Below, piece by piece: positions 63,752 to 64,000 of a stretch of 64,000 nucleotides of DNA. Position 1 is the first letter of the stretch; every line of letters starts with the position of its first letter. The notes below the pieces were generated by a model that made no database searches, was not told the DNA's origin, and was given only the letters and a program-made list of their open reading frames with translations. A program made the translations under genes and the position numbers. This DNA is from JBPYCR01 sp051846935 (GTDB lineage Bacteria > Bacillota > Bacilli > Bacillales > Amphibacillaceae), in contig NZ_JBPYCS010000014.1 of NCBI RefSeq assembly GCF_051846935.1, forward strand, positions 1 through 64,000, in the 5' to 3' direction.

Positions 63752-64000
63752 GTGTGGATATTAAGAAAAACTACTGATCTTATTTACGCGATTTCTAAAT
63801 ATATGCTTATGGTTTTAGTCGGTTCAATGTCATTAGTCATTATTGCGCAAGTATTTGCTCGAACGTTTTTAGGGTTTTCAATTTTTTGGAGCGAAGAATA
63901 TGCTCGCTACTGTCTCATTTGGGTTACTTTCATTGGTGCTAGCATGGCGCTTAAAAATGGAGAACTTGCTATGTTTGATTTGTTTTTGGCAAAAACAAGA
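63752..64000 (+). CDS. TRAP transporter small permease (DctQ type), partial at right edge
   Basis: GTG 63752 follows GGGGGGAT and opens 83 codons to the window edge without a stop. Two hydrophobic segments and the DctQ core SIFWSEEYARYCLIWVTFIGASMALKNGE are clear; the rest of the protein and the DctM gene lie outside. It belongs to the XRE-adjacent TRAP operon. Confidence 0.85.
   Translation, partial: MWILRKTTDLIYAISKYMLMVLVGSMSLVIIAQVFARTFLGFSIFWSEEYARYCLIWVTFIGASMALKNGELAMFDLFLAKTR

Noticed and set aside
1..64000. CRISPR arrays, tRNA/rRNA genes, phage genes
   Set aside because: No regularly spaced repeats, no tRNA or rRNA-like sequence and no phage structural or integrase genes were recognised on either strand.

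Overview
The window reads as chromosomal DNA of a low-GC Gram-positive bacterium of the Bacillaceae type. The evidence is AT-rich sequence, strong AGGAGG-type ribosome binding sites with many TTG and GTG starts, a CcpA-type cre site, and lipoprotein signal peptides ending in a cysteine lipobox. Four separate TRAP transporters suggest a salt-tolerant or marine relative (Oceanobacillus/Virgibacillus-like). This is an inference; the window has no rRNA or tRNA to settle it.

The whole window is a mosaic of small catabolic operons, each with its own transporter and often its own regulator. Left part (1-14.4 kb): a sugar or sugar-acid operon (CE4-type deacetylase, ribose-type ABC ATPase and permease, SDR dehydrogenase, FAH-family hydrolase); a two-gene Tm-1-like/PEP-hydrolase-like operon; a minus-strand GntR regulator - NCS1 permease - creatininase-family operon; and a 2-oxo acid (acetoin/pyruvate type) dehydrogenase E1alpha-E1beta-E2 operon behind a cre-overlapped -10 box and a 27-codon leader ORF.

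Middle part (14.4-36 kb): a group II intron sits directly behind the terminator of the dehydrogenase operon, and its reverse transcriptase is frameshifted in a run of nine A. Then comes a PucR-type regulator broken by a 67-bp templated duplication/inversion. It is followed by an M20 amidohydrolase, a maleate isomerase/EutA-like protein, a complete DctQ-DctM-DctP TRAP transporter and an M24 (creatinase/ectoine hydrolase-like) hydrolase. A GAF-PucR regulator then precedes a peptide-type ABC transporter operon with an N-carbamoyl amino acid hydrolase-like and an isochorismatase-like enzyme.

Right-middle part (36-53.6 kb): two degenerate, internally deleted IS1182-family copies in opposite orientation bracket a block holding a TAXI-type TRAP transporter, a LacI regulator with a tandem operator, a hexuronate operon (UxaE, fructuronate reductase-like SDR, UxuA, KDG kinase, KDPG aldolase, TRAP transporter, NagB- and NagA-like enzymes) and a glycerate kinase.

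Right part (53.7-64 kb): asparaginase, a conserved unknown protein, a sodium:solute symporter with a 61-residue membrane partner, a PAS/AAA+ sigma-54 activator divergent from a -24/-12 promoter driving a lactonase and a zinc alcohol dehydrogenase, an XRE-cupin regulator, and the start of a fourth TRAP operon that runs off the window. A roughly 263-bp MITE-like repeat occurs twice (40.1 and 57.3 kb), in the same orientation.
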